From assembly GCA_043392685.1 (NCBI GenBank), contig JBHZGM010000002.1: DNA of 64,000 nucleotides, one strand, 5' to 3'. Positions 51,878 to 59,740 of the stretch are shown one piece after another. This DNA is from Metapseudomonas sp043392685. GTDB lineage: Bacteria; Pseudomonadota; Gammaproteobacteria; Pseudomonadales; Pseudomonadaceae. Position 1 is the stretch's first letter, and each line of letters opens with the position of its first letter. Under the pieces are notes generated by a model that saw nothing but the letters and a program-made list of their open reading frames with translations, ran no database searches and was not told the DNA's origin. A program made the translations under genes and the position numbers.

Positions 51878-52627
51878 ATGACACGCATCCCCGACGACCT
51901 TGTTTCGCGCCTGCGGAATTCCCGGCATCTGCTGATCTTCACGGGCGCCGGCGTTTCCGCCGAGAGCGGAATCCCGACCTTCCGTGACGCCCAGACCGGC
52001 CTCTGGGCGAAATACCGTCCCGAGCAACTGGCCAGCCCCGAAGGATTCCGCGCCGATCCGCAGACGGTCTGGGACTGGTACGCCTGGCGCCGCGAGCGCT
52101 GCCTGGCGGTACCGCCCAATCCGGCGCACCAGGCCATCGCAGAACTGCAGCGGCGGCTGCCGAAGGTCACCCTGATCACCCAGAACGTCGACGGCCTGCA
52201 CCAGCGCGCCGGCAGCTCCGCGCCCCTGGAACTGCACGGCAATATCCATCGCCTGAAATGCTTCAAATGCCGACGCGACGGCGGCCACTGGCCGGAGGAT
52301 GTTCGCCGCATCCCGCGCTGCGAATGTGGCGGCCTGCTGCGCCCGGCGGTGGTCTGGTTCGGCGAGAGCCTGCCTGAAAACGTGCTGGAGGCGGCCGCCG
52401 AGGCCAGCCGGGACGCCGACCTGTTCCTCAGCATCGGCACTTCCAGCCTGGTCTACCCGGCGGCCGAACTGCCGTTCCTGGCCAAGCGCCACGGCGCCTA
52501 TCTGGTGGAAATCAACCCACAGCCCACGCCCCTCAGCGCGCGTGCCGACCTTTGCCTGCAAGGTGCGGCGGGGGAGGTGATGGCGGCCCTAATGGCGACC
52601 GCATGGGCGGGTTCGCAGGTGCGCTAG
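51878..52627 (+). CDS. cobB: NAD-dependent protein deacylase CobB (sirtuin, likely desuccinylase)
   Basis: 249 aa (MTRIPDDLVSRLRNSRHLLI). Sirtuin motifs: IFTGAGVSAESGIPTFRD, LITQNVDGLHQRAGS, ELHGNIHRLKC with catalytic His, zinc cysteines CFKC and CEC, VVWFGESLPE, SIGTSSLVYPAAELP, VEINPQPTPLS. The stretch WDWYAWRRER contains the Tyr-x-x-Arg pair that in SIRT5 and E. coli CobB binds the carboxyl of succinyl- or malonyl-lysine, so both deacetylase and desuccinylase activity is expected. Not to be confused with the cobyrinate synthase cobB at 56890. Confidence 0.92.
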   Translation: MTRIPDDLVSRLRNSRHLLIFTGAGVSAESGIPTFRDAQTGLWAKYRPEQLASPEGFRADPQTVWDWYAWRRERCLAVPPNPAHQAIAELQRRLPKVTLITQNVDGLHQRAGSSAPLELHGNIHRLKCFKCRRDGGHWPEDVRRIPRCECGGLLRPAVVWFGESLPENVLEAAAEASRDADLFLSIGTSSLVYPAAELPFLAKRHGAYLVEINPQPTPLSARADLCLQGAAGEVMAALMATAWAGSQVR

Positions 52628-52695
52628 AGCGAAGCGAATCCAGCGGCTGTGTCTGCATCAAGTGTTGCAGGTCGCTGCATTGCCCGTAGGCGATC

Positions 52696-52983
52696 TCAAT
52701 CGTTTTGATCAGCCTGGGCGTCTCCCGGCGTTTCCTGGGCAGCAGGGCTGCGCTGCTTCAGTCGTTCCAGCAGGGGGTCACCCGAGATCAAGCGGTCTTC
52801 CGCCACATCGCGGTCGGCGAAGGACAGCAATTTGATCAGTGCCAACGCTTCGTCATGGCGCTGGCGCTCGGCGTAGGACTCGACCACATAGGCCGGTACG
52901 CCCTTCTGGGTGATCACCATGGGCTCGCTGAGATCCAGCGAGGCAGCATGCTGCTTCAGATAGCTGATGGTCTGGATTTTCAT
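52696..52983 (-). CDS. Phd/YefM-family antitoxin, apparently orphan
   Basis: 95 aa from the ATG at 52983 (MKIQTISYLKQHAASLDLSE). The N-terminal Phd/YefM DNA-binding fold is recognisable (KQHAASLDLSEPMVITQKGVPAYVVES), with a C-terminal helical tail that would wrap a toxin. The toxin normally follows directly downstream, but cobB ends 69 bp away on the other strand, so no RelE/Doc-type gene is present. It lies in the decayed accessory patch at 52.7-54 kb. Confidence 0.78.
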   Translation of the reverse strand: MKIQTISYLKQHAASLDLSEPMVITQKGVPAYVVESYAERQRHDEALALIKLLSFADRDVAEDRLISGDPLLERLKQRSPAAQETPGDAQADQND

Positions 52984-53206
52984 GGCATCTCCCAGGTGTT
53001 GAGGACGTCGCATCCCGGCGGGATGATGCGCCCCAAGGGCGTGAATGGAGCGGTCCATTCAATGTCCGAACAAAGACTGCCATCAATCAGCGAATTCGGG
53101 GCGAACTTCCGGTTGCCTTGGGCGTCGTGCCGCATTACCGTCCGCCGCTGCAGAAATTTGCGCCCGCCCGGGCGCCCGACTCAATCGCGCACCAAGCAGG
53201 ACAAGC

Positions 53207-53290
53207 ATGATCACCGGGGAACTCAAGAGCCAAGTCGACGCCGTCTGGAACGCCTTCTGGACCGGCGGCATCTCCAACCCCCATTCGATG
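53207..53290 (+). pseudogene. N-terminal remnant of type I restriction HsdM methyltransferase
   Basis: ATG at 53207 begins MITGELKSQVDAVWNAFWTG then GISNP, the highly conserved start of HsdM N6-adenine methyltransferases. Similarity stops after ~27 codons, and no methyltransferase motifs (NPPF/Y, DPxxG) follow. The remnant shows that a type I R-M system once stood here. Confidence 0.75.
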
Positions 53291-53339
53291 CGCCGGCGCT
53301 GTTGGGCTGCGCCGAGGTGAGCTTGCCTGTGACCGCTCC

Positions 53340-53387
53340 GGCTACTAATGTAGCCAAAACGGCTACGAATGAAGCTGAGTTGGCTAC
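53340..53387 (+). promoter_or_regulatory. GGCTAC repeat operator before the winged-helix gene
   Basis: Palindrome GGCTAC-TAAT-GTAGCC at 53340-53355 joined to a further GGCTAC at 53361-53366 (giving a second palindrome GTAGCC-N5-GGCTAC) and another at 53382-53387, directly in front of the ATG at 53391. Arrangement suits autorepression by the encoded winged-helix protein. Confidence 0.65.
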
Positions 53388-53390
53388 AAC

Positions 53391-53648
53391 ATGAACCTGC
53401 TGGATACCCTGTTCGGCCTGCAACGCCAGCGCGTGCTGAGCTGGCTGCTGCTGCACCCGGAGCAAGCGCTGCACGTGCGCGAATTGGCGCGCCTGACCGG
53501 CACTCATGCCGGCTCACTGCACCGTGAGCTGGCCAAGTTGGCCGAGGCCGGGTTGTTGCTGCGCAGTAAACAGGGCAATCAGGTGCTGTACCAGGCCAAT
53601 CGGCAATGCCCGGTGTTCGAGGAACTGGCCGGGCTGTTCCGCAAGACC
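53391..53648 (+). pseudogene. Winged-helix regulator (nucleotidyltransferase-linked type), 3' truncated
   Basis: 86 native codons: MNLLDTLFGLQRQRVLSWLL, HVRELARLTGTHAGSLHREL, AEAGLLLRSKQGNQVLYQAN, PVFEELAGLFRKT. This is the small wHTH domain usually fused to or followed by a MNT-type nucleotidyltransferase domain, as in some toxin-antitoxin and abortive-infection loci. After RKT the frame runs into IS110 sequence and ends at 53696. The nucleotidyltransferase part is lost. Confidence 0.7.
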
Positions 53649-53651
53649 CCC

Positions 53652-53965
53652 TGCGCTTCAGGAGTGCCCGCGCGATCACCGCCTTTGCCGGGCTGAATCC
53701 GAAGCTGCAGGAGTCCGGCACCTACAAGGGCCAGACCCGGATTTCCAAGATGGGCTCGGCGCGCCTGCGGGCGGGGTTGTACATGCCAGCGGTGAGCGCG
53801 CTGACGCACAACGCGGCTATCCGAGCGCTGAGTGAACGCCTGCGCGCGAAGGGCAAGACGGGTAAGCAGATCGTCTGCGCGGCGATGCGCAAACTGCTGC
53901 ACATCGCCTACGGGGTCCTCAAATCGGGCCAGCCCTTCGATGCAGAACGGGCGCTTGCTCACTAG
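53652..53965 (+). pseudogene. IS110-family transposase C-terminal remnant
   Basis: Reads FRSARAITAFAGLNPKLQES, KGQTRISKMGSARLRAGLYM and AAMRKLLHIAYGVLKSGQPF, the Transposase_20 domain and tail of IS110-type transposases. The N-terminal DEDD catalytic half is absent. Its left edge coincides with the break in the winged-helix gene, so an IS110 insertion followed by deletion probably destroyed that gene. Confidence 0.8.
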
Positions 53966-54069
53966 GGATCAAGACGGTATCTACCGGTTCGTTTCGCTGC
54001 GGATGTACCCGGTCCCCTGGCCGCCATCCGATTTGACGCTACCCCGCGCACCCTCTAACCTTCGCCGCT

Positions 54070-54262
54070 GCCTCAGGTGCCCCTTGGCTTTGGCCTAAGG
54101 GGTGAAACAGGGAAGCCGGTCCATTCCTTCGAAGAATCCGGCGCTGCCCCCGCAACGGTAGGCGAGTCGAATGCCGCAATCGGCCACTGTGCTCCAGCAT
54201 GGGAAGGCGCGGCGCAGGAGCATGTCGCTCCACTCGCAAGCCCGGAGACCGGCCTGTCGCAC
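54070..54262 (+). ncRNA. Cobalamin (AdoCbl) riboswitch upstream of btuB
   Basis: The conserved order of cobalamin-riboswitch elements is present: CAGGTGCCCC, GGGGTGAAACAGGGAAGCCGG, the B12 box GCTGCCCCCGCAACGGTA (about 54141-54160), CCACTGTGC, GCATGGGAAGGCGC, and the closing CCCGGAGACCGGCC (about 54240-54254). It should repress btuB and perhaps the downstream cob operon when adenosylcobalamin is plentiful. A small hairpin GCGGAG-TTTT-CCGC near 54272-54286 may belong to the expression platform; btuB starts at 54339. Confidence 0.92.
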
Positions 54263-54338
54263 ACAGGGCATCGCGGAGTTTTCCGCATGCAGTTCCTCCC
54301 AAGAAATGTCGCGCGGGTGGCACGACGGAGATCCGACC

Positions 54339-56207
54339 TTGATTCGCAAGCCTTTCTTCAGGCCGGCGGCGCTTGCGCTGCTCGGCGGTACTTCCATTTC
54401 CCCCTTCCTGAACGCCGCGCCCCTGACGCTGGACGAACAGGTGGTCACGGCAACCCGTAGCGAACGGCCGGTGCGCGCCAGCCTGGCCGCCAGCAGTGTG
54501 ATCGACCGCGAAGAGATCGAGCGCAGCCAGGCCCGTTCGGTGCCCGAGCTGCTGCGCACTGTGCCGGGCGTGACCCTCAACAACAACGGCGGGCCGGGCA
54601 AGCAGACCTCGGTTTCCATCCGTGGCACCGAATCGGACCATGTGCTGGTGCTGATAGACGGGGTCAAGGTGGGTTCGGTCAGCAATGGCCTGACCGCCTT
54701 CCAGGACCTGCCGGTGGAGCTGATCGAGCGCATCGAGGTGGTTCGTGGTCCGCGTTCCAGCCTCTACGGCTCCGAAGCCATCGGCGGCGTGATCCAGATC
54801 TTCACCCGCAAGGGCGGGGAGGAGGGCACCAAGCCCTGGTTCTCGGCAGGTTATGGCACCCACGACAGCTATGACGGCAGCGCCGGCGTTTCCGGCGGTG
54901 ATGGACGGGCCTGGTACAGCCTCGGCGTCAGCAGCCAGGACACCGACGGCATCGACGCCCTCAATGCGCGCAATAGCTATCACGAGCCCGACGCCGACGG
55001 TTACCGCAACCTGTCCGGCAACCTGCGCGCCGGCTATCGCTTCGATAACGGCCTGGAGCTGGATGGCACCCTGCTGCGTGCCAAGGGCCATACCGATCTC
55101 GATCTGGTGAGCCCCTTCAATCCCGGCGGCGGCCACAACGCCAACTCCGACAACGAGCAGCGCCTGGCCGGTGGTCGCGCCCGTTTCAGTCCGCTGGAGC
55201 CCTGGGATGTGACCCTGCAGGCCGGTCGCAGCGAAGACCTGGCCTATACCGAAACCAGCGGACTGTTCTACTCGCGCTTCGATACCCAGCGCGACTCCGC
55301 CTCCTGGCTGAACGACCTGACCCTGGCCGAAGGCCACGTGCTGACCCTGGGCTACGACTGGCAGCGGGACCGGGTCAGCAGTTCCACTGCCTTCGACAAG
55401 GACTCGCGGCTGAACAAAGGCTGGTTCGCCCAGTACCTGGGCGAATACGGGCGCCAGGACTGGCAGCTGGCCCTGCGCCGCGACGACAACGAGCAGTTCG
55501 GCACCCACGACACCGGCAGCGCCGCCTGGGGCTACGCCCTGACCGACGCGGTGCGCTTCAGCCTGAGCTACGGCACCGCCTTCAAGGCGCCGAGCTTCAA
55601 CGAGCTGTACTTCCCCGACTATGGCAACCCGAACCTGGACGCGGAAACCTCCGAGACCTTCGAGGTCGGCCTGACCGGTGAGCACGACTGGGGGCGCTGG
55701 TCCGCGAACGCCTTCCGCACCCATGTCGATGACATGATCGTGCACGACGCGAACTCCGGGCTGGGGCCGTTCGGCAGCCCTAACAACATCGGCAAGGCAC
55801 GCATTGACGGCATCGAACTGGTGCTCGGCAGCCGTTGGCTGGGCTGGGACTGGCAGGCCAACGCGACCGTTCTCGACACCGAGAACCGCGCCCGAGACGC
55901 CAACCACGGCAATGAACTGCCGCGCCGCGCCCAGCAGGTGTTCAACCTGGACCTGGACCGCCGATTCGGCAAGCTTGGCCTTGGCGCGACCCTGCATGCC
56001 GAAGGACGGCGCTTCGACGACGTGGAAAACGACGACCGCCTGGCCGGCTACGCCACGCTCGACCTGCGTGGCGAATACTGGCTGACCGAGGAGTGGCGCC
56101 TGCAGGCCAAGGTGACCAACCTGCTGGATGCCGACTACGAAACCGCGCAGGACTTCAACCAGCCGGGGCAGGCGGTGTTCTTCACCGTTCGTTACCAGGC
56201 TCTGTGA
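54339..56207 (+). CDS. btuB: TonB-dependent vitamin B12 receptor BtuB
   Basis: 622 aa with a TTG start at 54339 (MIRKPFFRPAALALLGG) and GGAG eight bases upstream; earlier ATGs lie inside the riboswitch. Signal peptide, then a TonB box in LDEQVVTATRSE, the plug domain (VPELLRTVPGVTLNNNGGPG, SVSIRGTESDHVLVLIDGVK, IEVVRGPRSSLYGSEAIGGV) and a 22-strand barrel ending in YQAL with a terminal hydrophobic residue after VRY. It imports cobalamin across the outer membrane. First gene of the B12 operon; cobO follows after 13 bp. Confidence 0.93.
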   Translation: MIRKPFFRPAALALLGGTSISPFLNAAPLTLDEQVVTATRSERPVRASLAASSVIDREEIERSQARSVPELLRTVPGVTLNNNGGPGKQTSVSIRGTESDHVLVLIDGVKVGSVSNGLTAFQDLPVELIERIEVVRGPRSSLYGSEAIGGVIQIFTRKGGEEGTKPWFSAGYGTHDSYDGSAGVSGGDGRAWYSLGVSSQDTDGIDALNARNSYHEPDADGYRNLSGNLRAGYRFDNGLELDGTLLRAKGHTDLDLVSPFNPGGGHNANSDNEQRLAGGRARFSPLEPWDVTLQAGRSEDLAYTETSGLFYSRFDTQRDSASWLNDLTLAEGHVLTLGYDWQRDRVSSSTAFDKDSRLNKGWFAQYLGEYGRQDWQLALRRDDNEQFGTHDTGSAAWGYALTDAVRFSLSYGTAFKAPSFNELYFPDYGNPNLDAETSETFEVGLTGEHDWGRWSANAFRTHVDDMIVHDANSGLGPFGSPNNIGKARIDGIELVLGSRWLGWDWQANATVLDTENRARDANHGNELPRRAQQVFNLDLDRRFGKLGLGATLHAEGRRFDDVENDDRLAGYATLDLRGEYWLTEEWRLQAKVTNLLDADYETAQDFNQPGQAVFFTVRYQAL

Positions 56208-56220
56208 CGAGGACGCTCCG

Positions 56221-56832
56221 ATGACCGAATCCGCCGAACGCGACGCCCGGCACAAGGCCCGCATGCAGCGCAAGAAGGCCGTGATCGACGAGAAGATCGC
56301 CCAGGCCCGGGATGAATACGGCCTCCTGCTGGTGCACACCGGCAACGGCAAGGGCAAGAGCAGCTCGGCTTTCGGCATGGTCGCCCGCGCCCTCGGCCAT
56401 GGCCTCAGGGTCGGCGTGGTGCAGTTCATCAAGGGCGGCATGTCCACCGGTGAAGAGAACTTCTTCCGCCGCTTCCCCGAAGAGGTCAGCTACCACGTGA
56501 TGGGCGAGGGCTACACCTGGGACACCCAGGACCGCCAGCGCGACATCGAGAAGGCGCGGGCCGCCTGGGCCGTCGCCCGGGGGCTGCTGGACGATCCGAA
56601 AGTAGGCCTGGTGGTGCTGGATGAACTGAACATCGCCCTCAAGCACGGCTACCTGGACCTGGACGAGGTGCTGCGGGACATCGAATCCCGCCCCGAGCAC
56701 CAGCACGTGGTCGCCACCGGCCGTGGCGCGCCCCAGGGGCTGATCGACGCCGCCGACACCGTCACCGAAATGACCCTGGTCAAGCACGCCTTCAAGTCCG
56801 GCGTGAAGGCCCAGAAGGGTGTGGAGTTCTGA
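56221..56832 (+). CDS. cobO: Cob(I)yrinic acid a,c-diamide adenosyltransferase
   Basis: 203 aa (MTESAERDARHKARMQRKKA). CobA/CobO P-loop LLVHTGNGKGKSSSAFGM, then VGVVQFIKGGMSTGEENFF and LVVLDELNIALKHGYLD; the C-terminus VKHAFKSGVKAQKGVEF is typical. It adds the 5'-deoxyadenosyl ligand from ATP to cob(I)yrinic acid a,c-diamide or cobinamide. Follows btuB by 13 bp. Confidence 0.95.
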   Translation: MTESAERDARHKARMQRKKAVIDEKIAQARDEYGLLLVHTGNGKGKSSSAFGMVARALGHGLRVGVVQFIKGGMSTGEENFFRRFPEEVSYHVMGEGYTWDTQDRQRDIEKARAAWAVARGLLDDPKVGLVVLDELNIALKHGYLDLDEVLRDIESRPEHQHVVATGRGAPQGLIDAADTVTEMTLVKHAFKSGVKAQKGVEF

Positions 56833-56889
56833 TGCCCGGCACCGCTACTCCTTCTCCCTTCAGGGAGAGGGCCGGGGAGAGGGCATCCC

Positions 56890-58188
56890 ATGTCTGACCT
56901 CGCCCGGAGCTGCCCGGCCCTGCTGATCGCCGCTCCCGCCTCCGGCCAGGGCAAGACCACCGTCACCGCCGCCCTGGCCCGCCTGCACACACGTCAGGGC
57001 AAGCGCGTGCGGGTGTTCAAGTGCGGCCCGGATTTCCTCGACCCGATGATCCTCGCCCGCGCATCCGCGGCCCCGGTCTACCAGCTGGACCTGTGGATGG
57101 TGGGCGAGGCGGAAAGCCGCCGCCTGCTCTGGGAAGCGGCAGGGGAGGCCGACCTGATCCTGATCGAGGGCGTGATGGGGCTGTTCGACGGCTCGCCCTC
57201 GGCCGCTGACCTGGCGCGCCGCTTTGGCGTGCCGGTGCTCGGCGTGATCAATGGCGCCGCCATGGCCCAGACCTTCGGCGCCCTGGCCGTGGGCCTGGCC
57301 ACCTACCAGCCGGACCTGCCCTTTGCCGGCGTGCTCGGCAATCGCGTCGGCAGCCAGCGTCACAGCAACCTGATCCGCGACAGCCTGCCGGACTGGATCC
57401 GCTGGTACGGCGCCCTGCCGCGCAGCGCGGACGTGGAACTGCCCAGTCGTCACCTGGGCCTGGTGCAGGCCGAAGAACTGGCGGACCTGGAGGCGCGCCT
57501 GGACGCCGCTGCCGATGCCTTGGCCGCCAGCGCCGAAGTGGCCGTGCCACCGGCGGTGAGCTTTGCCGCGCCCGAGCTGCAGGCGATCGCTGAAGAGCTG
57601 GCCGGTGTGCGCATCGGCGTCGCGCGGGATACCTCCTTCGCTTTCCTTTACCAGGGCAACCTCGACCTGCTGCAGCGGCTGGGCGCCGAGCTGGTGTTCT
57701 TCTCGCCGCTGATCGATGAGCAGCTGCCCGAGGTGGATAGCCTCTACCTGCCGGGCGGATACCCCGAATTGCACCTGCGCCAGCTGCAAGGCAACCGCGC
57801 CATGGCCGAAGCCATTCGCGCGCACCATGGAGCGGGCAAGCCGATCCTCGCCGAGTGCGGCGGCATGCTCTATCTGTTCGACGCCCTGACCGACACGAGC
57901 GGCGAGAGCGCGGAACTGCTGGGCCTGCTGCCCGGCCGCGCGACCATGCAGAAGCGCCTGGCGGCGCTGGCCCTGCAGGAGGCAGCGCTGCCGGAAGGTC
58001 ATCTGCGCGGTCACACCTTCCACCATTCGCTGCTGGACTCGCCGTTGCAGCCCCTGGTTCGCGGCCTTTGCCCGAACGACAAGCCGGTGGCCGAGGCAGT
58101 GTTCCGCTGCGGCCGGCTGACCGCCTCCTACATTCACTTCTACCTGCCGTCCAATCCCCGGGCGGCCGTGGAGCTGTTCCGACCATGA
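56890..58188 (+). CDS. cobB: Cobyrinate a,c-diamide synthase
   Basis: 432 aa (MSDLARSCPALLIAAPASGQ). N-terminal ATP-binding synthetase domain with SGQGKTTVTAALARLH, FKCGPDFLDPMILARASAAP and LILIEGVMGLFDGSPSAADL; C-terminal class I glutaminase domain with catalytic Cys in PILAECGGMLYLFDAL and His in ASYIHFYLPSNP. It amidates the a and c acetate groups using glutamine. A short REP-like repeat (TCTCCCTTCAGGGAGAGG) separates it from cobO; it overlaps bluB by 4 bp. Confidence 0.93.
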   Translation: MSDLARSCPALLIAAPASGQGKTTVTAALARLHTRQGKRVRVFKCGPDFLDPMILARASAAPVYQLDLWMVGEAESRRLLWEAAGEADLILIEGVMGLFDGSPSAADLARRFGVPVLGVINGAAMAQTFGALAVGLATYQPDLPFAGVLGNRVGSQRHSNLIRDSLPDWIRWYGALPRSADVELPSRHLGLVQAEELADLEARLDAAADALAASAEVAVPPAVSFAAPELQAIAEELAGVRIGVARDTSFAFLYQGNLDLLQRLGAELVFFSPLIDEQLPEVDSLYLPGGYPELHLRQLQGNRAMAEAIRAHHGAGKPILAECGGMLYLFDALTDTSGESAELLGLLPGRATMQKRLAALALQEAALPEGHLRGHTFHHSLLDSPLQPLVRGLCPNDKPVAEAVFRCGRLTASYIHFYLPSNPRAAVELFRP

Positions 58189-58835
58189 GCGAACACGCCT
58201 TCAGCCTCGACGAGCGCGCTGCGGTCTACCGGGCCATTGCCGAGCGTCGCGACATGCGCCACTTCTGCGGCGGCGAGGTGGCCCCCGAGCTGCTCGCGCG
58301 CCTGCTGGAGGCGGCCCACCAGGCGCCCAGCGTCGGGCTGATGCAGCCCTGGCGTTTTATCCGCGTCACCTCCACTGAGCTGCGGGAAGGCATCCACGCC
58401 CTGGTGGAGGCCGAGCGGGTACGCACTGCCGAAGCGCTGGGCGAACGCTCCGACGAATTCATGCGGCTCAAGGTGGAAGGCATCCGCGACTGTGCCGAAC
58501 TGCTGGTGGCGGCCTTGATGGATGGCCGCGAAGCCCATGTGTTCGGCCGCCGCACCTTGCCGGAAATGGACCTCGCCTCGCTGTCCTGCGCCATCCAGAA
58601 CCTCTGGCTGGCGGCTCGCGCTGAAGGCCTGGGGATGGGCTGGGTGTCGCTGTTCGATCCCGCGGCCCTGGCCGATCTGCTGGGAATGCCCGAGGGCAGC
58701 AAGCCGCTGGCGGTACTCTGCCTGGGCCCGGTGAGCGGGTTCTATCCGGCGCCTATGCTTGTGCTCGAAGGCTGGGCCCAGCCGCGTCCGCTGGCCGAGC
58801 TGGTGTTCGAAAACCAATGGGGGCAGCGTCCATGA
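58185..58835 (+). CDS. bluB: 5,6-dimethylbenzimidazole synthase
   Basis: 216 aa (MSEHAFSLDERAAVYRAIAE), ATGA overlap with cobB. Nitroreductase-like flavodestructase: ERRDMRHFCGGEVAPELLAR, AAHQAPSVGLMQPWRFIRV, LPEMDLASLSCAIQNLWLAA and GLGMGWVSLFDP. It breaks down reduced FMN with O2 to form the lower ligand DMB, an aerobic route. Its product is used by CobT at the end of this operon. Confidence 0.93.
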   Translation: MSEHAFSLDERAAVYRAIAERRDMRHFCGGEVAPELLARLLEAAHQAPSVGLMQPWRFIRVTSTELREGIHALVEAERVRTAEALGERSDEFMRLKVEGIRDCAELLVAALMDGREAHVFGRRTLPEMDLASLSCAIQNLWLAARAEGLGMGWVSLFDPAALADLLGMPEGSKPLAVLCLGPVSGFYPAPMLVLEGWAQPRPLAELVFENQWGQRP

Positions 58836-59740
58836 GCCTGGGATTGTTCGCCCTCGGCGCGGTGGCGCTGGATGCCCTGTTCGGCGAGCCGAAGGGCTGG
58901 CACCCGCTGGTGGCCTTCGGCAAGTTCGCCAACCGCCTGGAGCGCCGCTTCAACCCGGGCGGCTGTGGCTGGCGCAGCCATGGCGCGAGTGCCTGGGGGC
59001 TGGCGGTGCTGCCGCTGACCTTCGGTGCCTGGCTGCTCTCGGAGCTGCCTTACATCGGCTGGCTGGTGGGGCTGGTCGCCCTCTACGCCGCCATCGGCCT
59101 GCGCAGCCTCAACGAACACGCCGAGCCTGTGGCCAACGCCCTGCAAACGGGCGACCTGCCGGAGGCACGCAAGCGCGTCGGCTACATGGTCAGCCGCGAA
59201 ACCCGTGAGCTGGATGAATCCGCCGTCGCTCGCGCCGCCACCGAGTCGGTACTGGAGAACGGCAGCGATGCGGTGTTCGCCGCGCTGTTCTGGTTCGCCG
59301 TGGCCGGGGCGCCGGGCGTGGTGTTCTATCGCCTGTCCAACACCCTCGACGCCATGTGGGGCTACCGCAACGAGCGCTTCGAGCGCTTCGGCTGGGCGGC
59401 GGCGCGCATCGACGACCTGCTCAACTACATCCCGGCGCGGCTGGTGGCGCTGACCTACGCGCTGCTCGGCAAGACCGCCCTGGCCCTGCGCTGCTGGCGC
59501 CGCCAGGCACCGCAGTGGGACAGCCCCAACGCCGGTCCGGTGATGGCCGCTGGTGCCGGTGCTCTGGGCGTGGCCCTGGGCGGACCTGCCGTCTACCACG
59601 GCGAGCTGCATCAACGGCCGGTGCTGGGCGAAGGCCAGGCGGCGCGGGCGCAAGACATCGGCCGCGCCATGGACCTGGTGCGCCAGGGCGTGCTGCTGTG
59701 GCTGGCGGTGCTGATTGTTGGAGGCTGGTTCCTTGCTTGA
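58832..59740 (+). CDS. cobD: Adenosylcobinamide-phosphate synthase
   Basis: 302 aa (MSLGLFALGAVALDALFGEP), ATGA overlap with bluB. Integral membrane protein of the CbiB/CobD family: DALFGEPKGWHPLVAFGKF, LPEARKRVGYMVSRETRELD, ATESVLENGSDAVFAALFWF, NTLDAMWGYRNERFERFGWA, LLNYIPARLVAL. It joins adenosylcobyric acid to (R)-1-amino-2-propanol phosphate, the product of CobC next door. Confidence 0.94.
   Translation: MSLGLFALGAVALDALFGEPKGWHPLVAFGKFANRLERRFNPGGCGWRSHGASAWGLAVLPLTFGAWLLSELPYIGWLVGLVALYAAIGLRSLNEHAEPVANALQTGDLPEARKRVGYMVSRETRELDESAVARAATESVLENGSDAVFAALFWFAVAGAPGVVFYRLSNTLDAMWGYRNERFERFGWAAARIDDLLNYIPARLVALTYALLGKTALALRCWRRQAPQWDSPNAGPVMAAGAGALGVALGGPAVYHGELHQRPVLGEGQAARAQDIGRAMDLVRQGVLLWLAVLIVGGWFLA

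Noticed and set aside
54039..56447. An 802-codon frame antisense to btuB and cobO
   Set aside because: Covers two well-supported genes and the riboswitch on the other strand; no recognisable domain.
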